In this document: positions 18,354-26,394 of the stretch, in pieces
Position numbering within the stretch: position 1 is the first letter of the stretch
How the letters are laid out: every line of letters starts with the position of its first letter
NCBI GenBank assembly: GCA_902768125.1
Contig: CACXKA010000004.1
Coordinates: 62,001-126,000 of the forward strand
DNA length: 64,000 bases
Direction: 5' to 3'
Source of the DNA: an uncultured Bacteroidales bacterium
GTDB taxonomy: Bacteria; Bacteroidota; Bacteroidia; Bacteroidales; Bacteroidaceae
Program-made: the position numbers and the translations under genes
Notes under the pieces: model-generated
What the model saw: the letters and a program-made list of their open reading frames with translations, nothing else
The model's database searches: none
What the model was told of the DNA's origin: nothing

Positions 18354-18502
18354 AGTTGTCAAAATGTCAAAGTCATTTGTCATTTTCAAATTTTGAAAAA
18401 CGGATTTTGGCTCACTATAAAATAATAATATTATTATTATAGTGTGGCTTTGACACCATCAAAAAATCGATTTTGACAAATGACTTTGACAAAATGACAA
18501 CT
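18354..18502. repeat. Long hairpin element A (29-bp arms, AT-rich palindromic core)
   Basis: Arms 18354-18382 and 18474-18502 are inverted repeats of 29 bp with three mismatches, each built from TGTCA/GTCAAA words. The 91-bp interior holds a second palindrome, CACTATA (18413-18419) with TATAGTG (18438-18444), around ATAATAAT. It lies between convergent genes in a gene-free stretch (18299-18719). Same plan as elements at 48963-49109 and 49187-49352. Confidence 0.85.
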
Positions 18503-18562
18503 TTCCTGATTATTACCCCTAAAATGCAGCGTGCTTTTTTGCGTGCTTATTTTGCCCTTTAA

Positions 18563-18594
18563 TTTGTCAGCACTTTCAAAAAGCCGTAACTTTG
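18563..18594 (+). promoter_or_regulatory. Orphan promoter facing the btuC 3' end
   Basis: TTTG (18563-18566), 20 bp, TAACTTTG (18587-18594), a perfect Bacteroidetes match. No gene follows on this strand: only a 10-codon frame at 18667, then the antisense of btuC. It may drive a small or antisense RNA through the palindrome pair at 18624-18656. Confidence 0.6.
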
Positions 18595-18623
18595 CATCGT
18601 CTTCCTAAGGAGAAAATTTGCAG

Positions 18624-18659
18624 CCCCTAAGGGTAACAAAATTTTCCCTATAGGGGAAC
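18624..18659. repeat. Paired CCCTTAAGGG-like palindromes, copy 1
   Basis: CCCCTAAGGG and CCCTATAGGGG are about 22 bp apart with CAAAATTTT between. The same arrangement occurs at 49767-49801 with perfect CCCTTAAGGG palindromes. The two can also pair with each other as one hairpin. Confidence 0.75.
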
Positions 18660-18719
18660 AAAAAAATGGAGAGAGGGAAGACGAGGTCTGATGGCTGAGG
18701 TCTTAGCTGAACATGTCGT

Positions 18720-19718
18720 TTAGCGGCGGCGGAGAATGATGTAGAGGATGACGGGAGCGCCGAGAATGGGGGTAACGGCGTTGAGAGGGATGACCGTGGT
18801 GGATGGCAGGGTGCAAAGGAGATTGCAAAGGAGTGCCAAGACGGCTCCGGTCAGCATGGTGACAGGCAGCAGCACACGATGATTGGAGGTGCCCAACAGG
18901 AGGAACGCCACATGGGGGGTGGCTAATCCGAGAAAGGCGACAGGTCCACAATAGGCGGTGATGACAGCGGTGAGCAAGCCTGTGGCAAGCAAAAGGAGAT
19001 TGCGGGTGCGCTGGATGTCGATGCCAAGGTTGGTGGCGTACGACTCACCCAAGAGGATGGCATTGAGGGGCTTCATCAGCAAGAGGGCAAGGAAGAGACC
19101 GATGAGGCACATGGAAGCGAAGATGGGCATCTGTTGCATGGAGACGCTGTTGAAGTTGCCCATGCCCCAAATGAGGAAACTCTGGATGTTCTCCACCGAT
19201 GCCAGGAAATTGAGCAGGGAAATGAGCGAGGAGGTGATGTACCCCATCATGATACCAGTGATGAGCAGCATGAGGTTGTTCTTCAGCAACGACGAGAACA
19301 GCAGGAGCAAGCCCATGATGAGCAGGGAACCCAAGAAGGCTGCACCCACGATGGCAAGATAGCCGCTCCAAGAATAGAGTCCTGCCGTGATGGTACCGCC
19401 AAATGAAAGCATCACAATCGCCACGCCGAGGTTGGCACCCGAGGAGATACCCAAGATGGAAGGACCAGCCAGCGGGTTGTGGAAAGAGGTCTGGAGAAGA
19501 AGACCTGCGGTGGCAAGTCCTGCACCAGCCAGCATCGCCGTGAGGGCAGTGGGAAGTCTCGAACCCAAAATGATATACGCAACGGCTTCGTTGGCTGAAT
19601 CACCATGAAGCAAGGTCTGGAACACCTCAGAGGGGTCGATGTGGACGGAACCCATGAAAAGGTTGAGGACGAAGAGTGCCACAACACCTATAATTAGTAG
19701 AGAGATGCGGAGTTTCAT
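18720..19718 (-). CDS. btuC: Cobalamin (FecCD-type) ABC transporter permease BtuC
   Basis: 332 residues from the ATG at 19716-19718 (MKLRISLLIIGVVALF). An open frame extends 83 codons upstream but runs through the neighbouring gene and the repeat, so it is rejected. About ten membrane segments and FecCD motifs are seen: GSRLPTALTAMLAGAGLATAGLLLQTSFHNPLAGPSILGISSGA and GPVAFLGLATPHVAFLLLG. It forms the inner-membrane channel for B12 with a BtuD ATPase. No ATPase gene follows; this is the last gene of the run. Assignment as btuC rests on the BtuF, BtuB and BtuG-like neighbours. Confidence 0.88.
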   Translation of the reverse strand: MKLRISLLIIGVVALFVLNLFMGSVHIDPSEVFQTLLHGDSANEAVAYIILGSRLPTALTAMLAGAGLATAGLLLQTSFHNPLAGPSILGISSGANLGVAIVMLSFGGTITAGLYSWSGYLAIVGAAFLGSLLIMGLLLLFSSLLKNNLMLLITGIMMGYITSSLISLLNFLASVENIQSFLIWGMGNFNSVSMQQMPIFASMCLIGLFLALLLMKPLNAILLGESYATNLGIDIQRTRNLLLLATGLLTAVITAYCGPVAFLGLATPHVAFLLLGTSNHRVLLPVTMLTGAVLALLCNLLCTLPSTTVIPLNAVTPILGAPVILYIILRRR

Positions 19719-19722
19719 TGGG

Positions 19723-19754
19723 GGTTGAGGTTTGAGAATTGAGGTTTGAGGTTT
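19723..19754. repeat. GAGGTTTGAG tandem words between btuF and btuC
   Basis: GGTTGAGGTTTGAG and GAGGTTTGAGG words fill the 34-bp gap and touch the btuF stop. Same words as in 11292-11360 and 20611-20643. Confidence 0.8.
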
Positions 19755-20865
19755 ATTGGTTAGCACCAAGTTTCTTGTAGAAGTACATGGGCTCTTGGAG
19801 CGATATCTCAGGATGGGTGATCTGAATGATGTCGGAGAGCATGCGGTCGGGATGGAAGGGTGAACGCTCGTAGAAGTAAGAGGTGCGTGTGTTGCAGCCC
19901 CACACATTACCCTTCTTGAAGGCTTCGAAACGGGGATATACATCGGCTTGGGCACCCAGTTCGGCAAGACTCATGGTGGCATCTGAATCGTAGCGCATCA
20001 ACCAAACATCGGCATCGTGAGCAGTGGCATACACTTGCTCGACCGACAGCGGAACGGAACCACTCTGCGTGTACTCAGGAAACGCCGTCTGTGCCCCTGC
20101 ATCAGCATAGAGTTGACCGATGGTGCTGTGAACGCCAGGCTGATACCACACGTTGCCATACAGCTCTTCGGAGAGGATGCGAGGACGCTTGTCGGAGTTC
20201 TTCACCAAGGCACTCAGGCTGTCGTAGCGAGCCACCAATGCCTCGAACATCGCATTCGCCTCTTTCTCTTTGCCAAACAAGATGCCATAGAACTTCATCC
20301 ACTCTGCACGCCCCAAAGCCGTGGGTTCCATATATTCAGCACATTCCACAATCGGAATGCCGAGTTGCCCCAACTTATCATGCCCTGTGTTGCTCTCGAA
20401 CGGAGACACCAGCATTGCATCGGGATGGAGCTTGATAATGCGCTCCTGATTGGGCGACATACCATTGCCGCAATCCACCACCTCCTTGGTGAGTCCATGA
20501 ATGTACTCCTTCTCACACACGCCGCCTATGCTCTCCTCCATCCCGAATTCACAAATCAATCCGCAATGCACGGCGGTGAAGACTAAAGCGTTCTTCAGAG
20601 GAACGAAAATGGTTTGAGATTGGAGGTTTGAGGTTTGAGGTTGTTCGGAGTCAGAGGGAACCAAGATGTAAGAACCGAGCAGTCCTTCACCCCATGGATT
20701 CTTGAGTTCCACCTTCACACAATCGCCATAGCGCACCATCGTGATGTTCTTGGCATACTGCATGGGAATGGTGTCGCCCTCCCCTTCTAAGGTAGAAGTG
20801 GTGTTGCCTCCACACGAACACAAGAGCAGAAGCGTGCCAATGAGAAGATACAGATATTTATTCAT
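19753..20865 (-). CDS. btuF: Cobalamin ABC transporter substrate-binding lipoprotein BtuF
   Basis: 370 residues with lipobox LLCSCGG. The fold is that of helical-backbone (cluster A) binding proteins for B12 or iron chelates: ERIIKLHPDAMLVSPFES, LGIPIVECAEYMEPTALGRAEWMKFYGILFG, and DADVWLMRYDSD. It would carry B12 in the periplasm from BtuB to BtuC. A tandem DNA repeat (20611-20643) adds a Gln/Ser/Asn-rich insert near residues 75-85 (QPQTSNLQSQT). The gap to btuB is 12 bp and to btuC 34 bp. Confidence 0.87.
   Translation of the reverse strand: MNKYLYLLIGTLLLLCSCGGNTTSTLEGEGDTIPMQYAKNITMVRYGDCVKVELKNPWGEGLLGSYILVPSDSEQPQTSNLQSQTIFVPLKNALVFTAVHCGLICEFGMEESIGGVCEKEYIHGLTKEVVDCGNGMSPNQERIIKLHPDAMLVSPFESNTGHDKLGQLGIPIVECAEYMEPTALGRAEWMKFYGILFGKEKEANAMFEALVARYDSLSALVKNSDKRPRILSEELYGNVWYQPGVHSTIGQLYADAGAQTAFPEYTQSGSVPLSVEQVYATAHDADVWLMRYDSDATMSLAELGAQADVYPRFEAFKKGNVWGCNTRTSYFYERSPFHPDRMLSDIIQITHPEISLQEPMYFYKKLGANQ
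20611..20643. repeat. GAGGTTTGAG tandem words inside btuF
   Basis: GGTTTGAGATTGGAGG and GTTTGAGG words, in frame, encode QPQTSNLQSQT. Same family as 11292-11360. Confidence 0.8.
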
Positions 20866-20877
20866 AAGGCGTTTCTT

Positions 20878-22875
20878 TTATAGTTTGATAGTCAGATAGA
20901 TTTCGTAGTTTCGACGAGGCATGGGACGTGACAGAACGGTGACATACTGAGTGGAGAAGAGGTTGTTGCACACTCCTTTCACCGCACACTCCATCCAATG
21001 CCAACGGAAAGTCTTCTCCAGAGAGATATCCGTCATGTAGTAGGGCTTCAGGCGTCCTGTGATATAGTTGACTTCATTGCTGGTGGTGGTGTAGCGTTCG
21101 GAGTAGTGGCTCCACTGATAGGCAAGCATCCACGTGCGCCATTGAAGCCGCGCATTGATATTGGCAGAGGTCTTGGGCACATAGCACAATTGCTTCCCAT
21201 AACTGGCATCGTTATCATTCACCTGCTCACCTACATTCTTGGAGGGCGTCCAAGCAAAGTTGGTGGCAAGGCTCAGTTTCAGGTCTTTTGCCATCAGCCA
21301 ACTACCATCCACCGAACATTCCACTCCGTAGTTATGCACCTTCTTCACGTTGGAAGGTTCCCAAAAACCTTTGGTGTTGGGCGTCCAAAGAATCCAGTCC
21401 TTGATGTGGGAATCGAAGGCTGTCACATTCCCCGTCAATGTCCAACGTGCCTTCTTCACGGCAAATTCCACACCCATATCATACGTGAAGCCTTTCTCGG
21501 GACGCAGGTCTGGATTGCCTCCTGGTTGGAAGTAGAGATCATCCATCGTGGGATAGCGGTAGTTACGTGCCACAGAGGCTTTCAACACCACGTTCCAAGG
21601 TTTCCATAAAATCAAATCAGCAAAGAGGGCAGGAATGGGCGCCACCCAATCGTCTTTATACACCTCCTCACGCACCACTGCCGCCAATGAGAAGGGTTCC
21701 ACAGGTCGCCAACGGGCTTGCACATCAGCATGATACTCAGGACGCCCTTTGTCGAAATTCTTGCCGATATGGAAAGGACTGCGGTCGTGACTGTTCACAT
21801 GGGTTTCATACACATCCAAGCCTCCCATCAGCATGAACTGTGACGAGAGCATCCAATCAGCATGAGCAGAAAGGAAAGCCATATTGGAATAACTACGAGA
21901 ACTGGTGATGGAAGTCTTCATCTCCTGTCGTGTGGTGAAGTACTCATAGCCTATATCTGCATAGGAAAAACCTGCTTTCATTGCCCACTTGGTCTTTTCC
22001 CTCATGATATCCCACGAAAGGACTGTACGCAAGGTGTTGTTGCGTTGCTCGTTCTTGAAATCGCTGTCATCCTTATAATCCACACTCAGGAAGGGCAATC
22101 CACGTTTGGAATGGGTCAGCCAGACGGATGCACCCAACTGATGACCTTTGCCTGCATCATAATAGAGTTCTTGCAATGCATGGAAATCATCAAAGTACCC
22201 ACTCTTGTTGCGCTCTTCAGGATGATAAGAAGTCACCCAATTCCCATCTTTATCATACACATCTGTCTTCTTGTCGTGGTTGGTGTATTTGTAGTCATTG
22301 TCGGAAGTGGAATAAACCACCCTTGTGGAAGAAGTGAGACGTTTACCCTTATAGGTGAGACGGAGAAAATCATCGTAAGTATCGAACGAGCCAATGCCCT
22401 GCACAAACTGCATGCCCCACCCTTTCTTCTCGACAGGCAGGTTCACCATTTCCACAGCACCTCCCAAACCGCCACCTGTCAGATTGATGGAGGAGGCACC
22501 ATGATAGAGGCGAGTCTCATCAATGAAATAGGCAGGAACGGTGGAGAAATCGAGTGTGCCCAACATAGGTGAGTTGATGCGCATGCCGTTCCAAGTAACC
22601 TGTGTGTGGGAAGGTGAGGTACCCCGAAACTCCACCAACGATTCGGTGGCACGACCATAACTCTTCACAAAAGCGGTGGAGTGCTTCGTCAGAATGTCTG
22701 CCATCGATAAAGAGATATTCTCATGCAGCACCATCGTGTCGAGTTTGGTCATCTCCACACCCACATCCTTGAGGCGACGATGTGCCACCACCTGAACATC
22801 GTCCAGATGCACCACTTCCTGCGCCTGCATCAGCAGACAAAGCATCGAGGATAATAGGACACACCAACGCCTCAT
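20878..22875 (-). CDS. btuB: BtuB-like TonB-dependent outer-membrane receptor
   Basis: 665 residues. The signal peptide is followed by a TonB box region (DVQVVAHRR), the plug (ADILTKHSTAFVKSYG, LVEFRGTSPSHTQVTWNGMRINSP, GGAVEMVNLP) and a 22-strand type barrel ending in NYEIYLTIKL. There is no carboxypeptidase-like N-terminal extension, unlike SusC. The length and plug match the vitamin-transport receptors. The neighbours, BtuG-like and BtuF proteins, point to cobalamin. It imports B12 across the outer membrane with TonB energy. Confidence 0.88.
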   Translation of the reverse strand: MRRWCVLLSSMLCLLMQAQEVVHLDDVQVVAHRRLKDVGVEMTKLDTMVLHENISLSMADILTKHSTAFVKSYGRATESLVEFRGTSPSHTQVTWNGMRINSPMLGTLDFSTVPAYFIDETRLYHGASSINLTGGGLGGAVEMVNLPVEKKGWGMQFVQGIGSFDTYDDFLRLTYKGKRLTSSTRVVYSTSDNDYKYTNHDKKTDVYDKDGNWVTSYHPEERNKSGYFDDFHALQELYYDAGKGHQLGASVWLTHSKRGLPFLSVDYKDDSDFKNEQRNNTLRTVLSWDIMREKTKWAMKAGFSYADIGYEYFTTRQEMKTSITSSRSYSNMAFLSAHADWMLSSQFMLMGGLDVYETHVNSHDRSPFHIGKNFDKGRPEYHADVQARWRPVEPFSLAAVVREEVYKDDWVAPIPALFADLILWKPWNVVLKASVARNYRYPTMDDLYFQPGGNPDLRPEKGFTYDMGVEFAVKKARWTLTGNVTAFDSHIKDWILWTPNTKGFWEPSNVKKVHNYGVECSVDGSWLMAKDLKLSLATNFAWTPSKNVGEQVNDNDASYGKQLCYVPKTSANINARLQWRTWMLAYQWSHYSERYTTTSNEVNYITGRLKPYYMTDISLEKTFRWHWMECAVKGVCNNLFSTQYVTVLSRPMPRRNYEIYLTIKL

Positions 22876-22881
22876 AAGGAG

Positions 22882-24420
22882 TTATTTCTTGAGATGACAA
22901 TCATAGATGGCATACACCTCCGTAGAGATGTCGCCCAAATTGGGAGAGTAGCCTGTCTGACTCGTCTGCACCTTCACAAAATCGATGTACTGCAAGTTGG
23001 CATCCTTACCATCCCAAGTCTTGGCATTACTGATTTTATAATAGCCCATCGCATTGACGGCATCGAAGGCATCATTCTTACGATAGTCAGAACCCAGATT
23101 ATCGGCATATCCCCAAGCGTAGGGAGGTTCCATCGTGTAACCACCTTCATAGGTGTGATAGTCCTTCAATCGTGTGCTAAAGTAGGTGTGTTCTGTACCC
23201 TCTACCCAATCTTGCCAGTAGTAGGCATGCGTGTTCCAAAGCGACATATAGGGGACAATGCCCGTCACCCCAAAACAGTCTTTCCATGCTGTATGGGAAC
23301 GAGGAGTCTTGGGCTTATAGTAAGTGATGGCATACTCCATTGTGCTGTTTTCCGTACCGTATTCACTACCTGCCAATTCATACCAAGGGTCGTTAGGAAG
23401 TCCGTCGCCATTCACATCCTGACTCACCCAGATGATGCCTGGTTCTGACTGATAGCTGAAAGGATTGCCCTTGATGGCAAGGTCGTAATCACCTGAGTTC
23501 TCCACACTATGGTCGAACCCTGCTATCACATAACCACCTTGTGCGCCCAACGAAACAGACCACATTTTCTTCCAGTGCCTCAACACCGTATCACAAACCT
23601 CCTCCATCGAGGCGCCATCGCGGATCATATCGCCTACAATCGTATAGCCATTCACTTGATGTCCAGGTGCAGGCATGAATTCATACACTTTATTGACCAA
23701 CGACTGGCTTTCGGAGGTGACTGCACGACGATAAGCGCCCTCAGCCGGACACACCTGAAGGGTGAACGACTGGCTTACCTCACAAGTATCATTCTTCATC
23801 GTCAGCAACAATGTGTGTGTTCCCTGTGAAAGCCCATCCGTATCAAACACATACGAAACATCGGTCACCTCCTGACGATGATATAGTCCAGCCACCACCA
23901 CCCCATCAAGTGTCCATGTATAGATTCCATCCAAATCATTCTCTATCATGTAGGCCTTCACCTTGATGGTTCTACCCGATGGAATATTGATGCTCGTCCA
24001 AGGAAATTTCCAAGCGAATGCAGTATCGTTGGGGGTAAAAAGTCCCTCTGCCGATTCGTTTTCTGACAATTTATCTACTTCAATAACGGTGATTTTCAAT
24101 TCATCCTCTGTGGTTCCGTAAGCGTTGGTGACCTTCACTTTGATGTAATATTCTCCCAAAGTCTTCGCCACAAAAGTATAGGAGGCTCCTATTCCTATCA
24201 CGGTGCCATCCATACTCCACTCGTAGGTGGAATGCTCATCCACGTGTTCACATTTTGGCACAATCTCCAACTCACTTCCCAGTTCCATGCGGTAGCGAGC
24301 AGAAGCCACAGGAAACGTAATCGTGGGCAACAAACCTTGCTGTGTGTCGCCATCGTTGTCGCTACATGCTGTCAGCAACAGCAAGAGCATCATCAGATAT
24401 AAAACACCGTATTTCTTCAT
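22882..24420 (-). CDS. Large surface lipoprotein with PKD/Ig-like repeats, B12 locus
   Basis: 512 residues, lipobox LLTACSD. Residues ~35-220 hold two or more PKD/Ig-like beta-sandwich domains (STYEWSMDGTVIGIGASYTF; GIYTWTLDGVVVAG). The C-terminal ~280 residues form a separate conserved domain (GGYVIAGFDHSVENSGDYDLAIKGN, DVNGDGLPNDPWYELAGSEYG). That part includes a DxNxDGLPNDxW calcium-binding-like loop. It lies 6 bp before btuB and 8 bp after the BtuG-like gene. Surface exposure and a role in corrinoid capture are inferred from position only. Confidence 0.75.
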   Translation of the reverse strand: MKKYGVLYLMMLLLLLTACSDNDGDTQQGLLPTITFPVASARYRMELGSELEIVPKCEHVDEHSTYEWSMDGTVIGIGASYTFVAKTLGEYYIKVKVTNAYGTTEDELKITVIEVDKLSENESAEGLFTPNDTAFAWKFPWTSINIPSGRTIKVKAYMIENDLDGIYTWTLDGVVVAGLYHRQEVTDVSYVFDTDGLSQGTHTLLLTMKNDTCEVSQSFTLQVCPAEGAYRRAVTSESQSLVNKVYEFMPAPGHQVNGYTIVGDMIRDGASMEEVCDTVLRHWKKMWSVSLGAQGGYVIAGFDHSVENSGDYDLAIKGNPFSYQSEPGIIWVSQDVNGDGLPNDPWYELAGSEYGTENSTMEYAITYYKPKTPRSHTAWKDCFGVTGIVPYMSLWNTHAYYWQDWVEGTEHTYFSTRLKDYHTYEGGYTMEPPYAWGYADNLGSDYRKNDAFDAVNAMGYYKISNAKTWDGKDANLQYIDFVKVQTSQTGYSPNLGDISTEVYAIYDCHLKK

Positions 24421-24428
24421 CTTTTCAG

Positions 24429-25547
24429 TTATTTGAACACAAAATGATTGGGATTGATGCCTACCCGGAACTGATCTATCAAGGCACCTTGTGCATCATA
24501 ACGATACACCACTCCCGATTGACCATAATCCACAGCATCTCCCACATAAATGTCTCCATTACGAGGATTCACACCAATGCCATACAGTTTATGACGACGA
24601 CCGTTGGCATCTTTAGGTGCTGTAATGAAAGGGCGTACAGGCACATGACTGTCTGTAATACCCATTCGGTATATATCATTGTTAATCAGATAAACAACAT
24701 CCTTCGTGCTGTTCATCTCTATCTGTACATTCGCTTCATCCGTATCGAGCGCTTGGTCTAACTCCACCGCACCTGTTGCTGCATCAATACGATAAAGGTG
24801 CGGAATGTTATCACTAAAGCTATCATCTTCCATGGAATAACCACCATCGGTAATGACCCACAACTTGCCGTTCTTATCGGCTTTCATTGATTTGGGTTGC
24901 CAACTGCTAAGGGTGATTTCACGCACCATCTCATCAGTTTCGGTATCTATGACCAACAACTTGTTGCTGTATGACCAGCAGTTGGTGTAAACATATTTCC
25001 CCACTTGCACCATCTCCTCTGTAGAACAGTAACCACGACTTTCTGCTTGATGAGTGGCGATAGCTCCTGTCCATTTGTAGGTCTTGGGGTTAATGATATT
25101 GATATAAGGTGAATAAAGGTCTGTCACGTATGCTTTTGTGTCACTCACAAAATGCACATATCGGGGGTTGATGATTTGGGTTCCTGTCGCCTCCACCTGA
25201 CCTTTCACTCGAAAAGTCTCAGCGTCGATGCCCCAAATAATACCAGAGTTCTCCACGGCGATGTAAGCCACCCCATCCTTCAAGATGATGGATTGTCCCG
25301 TGTCGCCCAATTTTCTTCCATTGGCACGCTGAAAGACGCCATTCTCCACTTGCTTCTTGATGGGATCGTAGTAAGACAGCGAAGCATTGCCTGCATTGAA
25401 GTTACCTTCACACAGCACAAAAACGCCCTGTCCCGTCGAAGAAAAAGACTCCTCTTCGGAGGTATCATCAGAACCACTGCATGCTGCCGTCAGCAAAAAA
25501 GCCGACAGCAGCATGTATGTAAAGAATTTCTTAAAAAACATCTGCAA
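24429..25547 (-). CDS. btuG: BtuG-like beta-propeller lipoprotein (B12-binding, surface)
   Basis: 372 residues, lipobox TAACSG. The rest is a seven-bladed YncE-like propeller (DUF5074 type): GQGVFVLCEGNFNAGNASLSYYDP, YIAVENSGIIWGIDAETF, NPRYVHFVSDTKAYVTDLYSPYINIINP. In Bacteroides, BtuG lipoproteins with this fold cap BtuB on the cell surface and bind B12 very tightly. Here it sits two genes upstream of btuB. It is named btuG by fold and context; ligand binding is not shown. Met3 at 25541 is an alternative start. Confidence 0.82.
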   Translation of the reverse strand: MQMFFKKFFTYMLLSAFLLTAACSGSDDTSEEESFSSTGQGVFVLCEGNFNAGNASLSYYDPIKKQVENGVFQRANGRKLGDTGQSIILKDGVAYIAVENSGIIWGIDAETFRVKGQVEATGTQIINPRYVHFVSDTKAYVTDLYSPYINIINPKTYKWTGAIATHQAESRGYCSTEEMVQVGKYVYTNCWSYSNKLLVIDTETDEMVREITLSSWQPKSMKADKNGKLWVITDGGYSMEDDSFSDNIPHLYRIDAATGAVELDQALDTDEANVQIEMNSTKDVVYLINNDIYRMGITDSHVPVRPFITAPKDANGRRHKLYGIGVNPRNGDIYVGDAVDYGQSGVVYRYDAQGALIDQFRVGINPNHFVFK

Positions 25548-25549
25548 GA

Positions 25550-26293
25550 TTAGAACTTGACTACTACATTGTCAAAAGCAAAGTACTTAGGATGCTTTAC
25601 ACCATAAGAAGACTGGTCGCTGCCATCCATTGTGAAACCGAGCTTTGTCACCTCACCCAATTTGCTGAGATCAATCTTCTTCCATGACTCCAGGATTTCA
25701 CCATCTCTAGCCATATCGAAAGTAACAGTGCCTGTCTCTTTATCACCCTTGTAACCAGTAATGGTAACAGTCAAGAAGTCACCTTTCTCAGTTAAAGCCT
25801 TAGCATATCCGTCGCCATTCTTGGTGCAACCCAACTGATAAGTAGTTGGAGACACATCCATTGACTTGATGACACGAGCTACACCATCTGTGAATGAAAT
25901 GAAAGCATCGCAATACACAACAGCGAAGTTTGCTGAGCCATTGCTCTTTGGCACTGCCAACTGATAGTTGTAAGTAGCATGCTCTTCGAGGTTATCATCA
26001 ATATAGTTACTGATAGCCACGCCACCTTCTGAGTAGCCATAATTACCACCCCAAGCGGCTGTGAGTGAGCTGGTCAGCTTTGATGTTGCGTCTGTCCAAG
26101 AATAAGAAACTGGAGTTGTGCCACCATCACCATAGAGCAACTCACCACCATACTGTGGTTCGTCGATCAAAGCAGCCCACTGGTCGCCTTCAAAACCAAG
26201 AATTTTCACATTCTCATCGTCATCATTGCTACATGATGTAAACATAGCCATGCCCATTGCCAGCACAGCGAAAGATAAAAAGATCTTTTTCAT
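25550..26293 (-). CDS. DUF4465 lipoprotein of the B12 locus
   Basis: 247 residues, lipobox FTSCSN. A beta-rich domain follows, with motifs of DUF4465 (ILGFEGDQW, GGVAISNYIDDN, and the end KHPKYFAFDNVVVKF). DUF4465 proteins recur in cobalamin-regulated loci of Bacteroidales. Some B12-binding surface lipoproteins (BtuH) occur in the same loci, but I cannot tell from sequence whether this protein is one. It is the first gene of the transport sub-operon, 2 bp before the BtuG-like gene, with its own promoter. Confidence 0.78.
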   Translation of the reverse strand: MKKIFLSFAVLAMGMAMFTSCSNDDDENVKILGFEGDQWAALIDEPQYGGELLYGDGGTTPVSYSWTDATSKLTSSLTAAWGGNYGYSEGGVAISNYIDDNLEEHATYNYQLAVPKSNGSANFAVVYCDAFISFTDGVARVIKSMDVSPTTYQLGCTKNGDGYAKALTEKGDFLTVTITGYKGDKETGTVTFDMARDGEILESWKKIDLSKLGEVTKLGFTMDGSDQSSYGVKHPKYFAFDNVVVKF

Positions 26294-26341
26294 TGTTAGT
26301 TATTGATAATAATGATTAATATTGTCCGCACTTTGTGGGTA

Positions 26342-26372
26342 CAAAGGTACGGTTAAATGTTCATACAACAAA
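26342..26372 (-). promoter_or_regulatory. Internal promoter of the B12 transport genes
   Basis: On the minus strand: TTTG (26372-26369), 19 bp, TACCTTTG (26349-26342). The leader of about 40 bases is too short for a cobalamin riboswitch. No terminator is visible between the carboxyltransferase gene and this promoter, so read-through is possible. Confidence 0.75.
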
Positions 26373-26394
26373 ATATTTTGTCTGTTACAATTCG

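Noticed and set aside
18720..19967. Longer btuC start at 19967
   Set aside because: The extra 83 codons run through the end of btuF and a tandem repeat and look non-protein-like; the ATG at 19718 begins a membrane segment.
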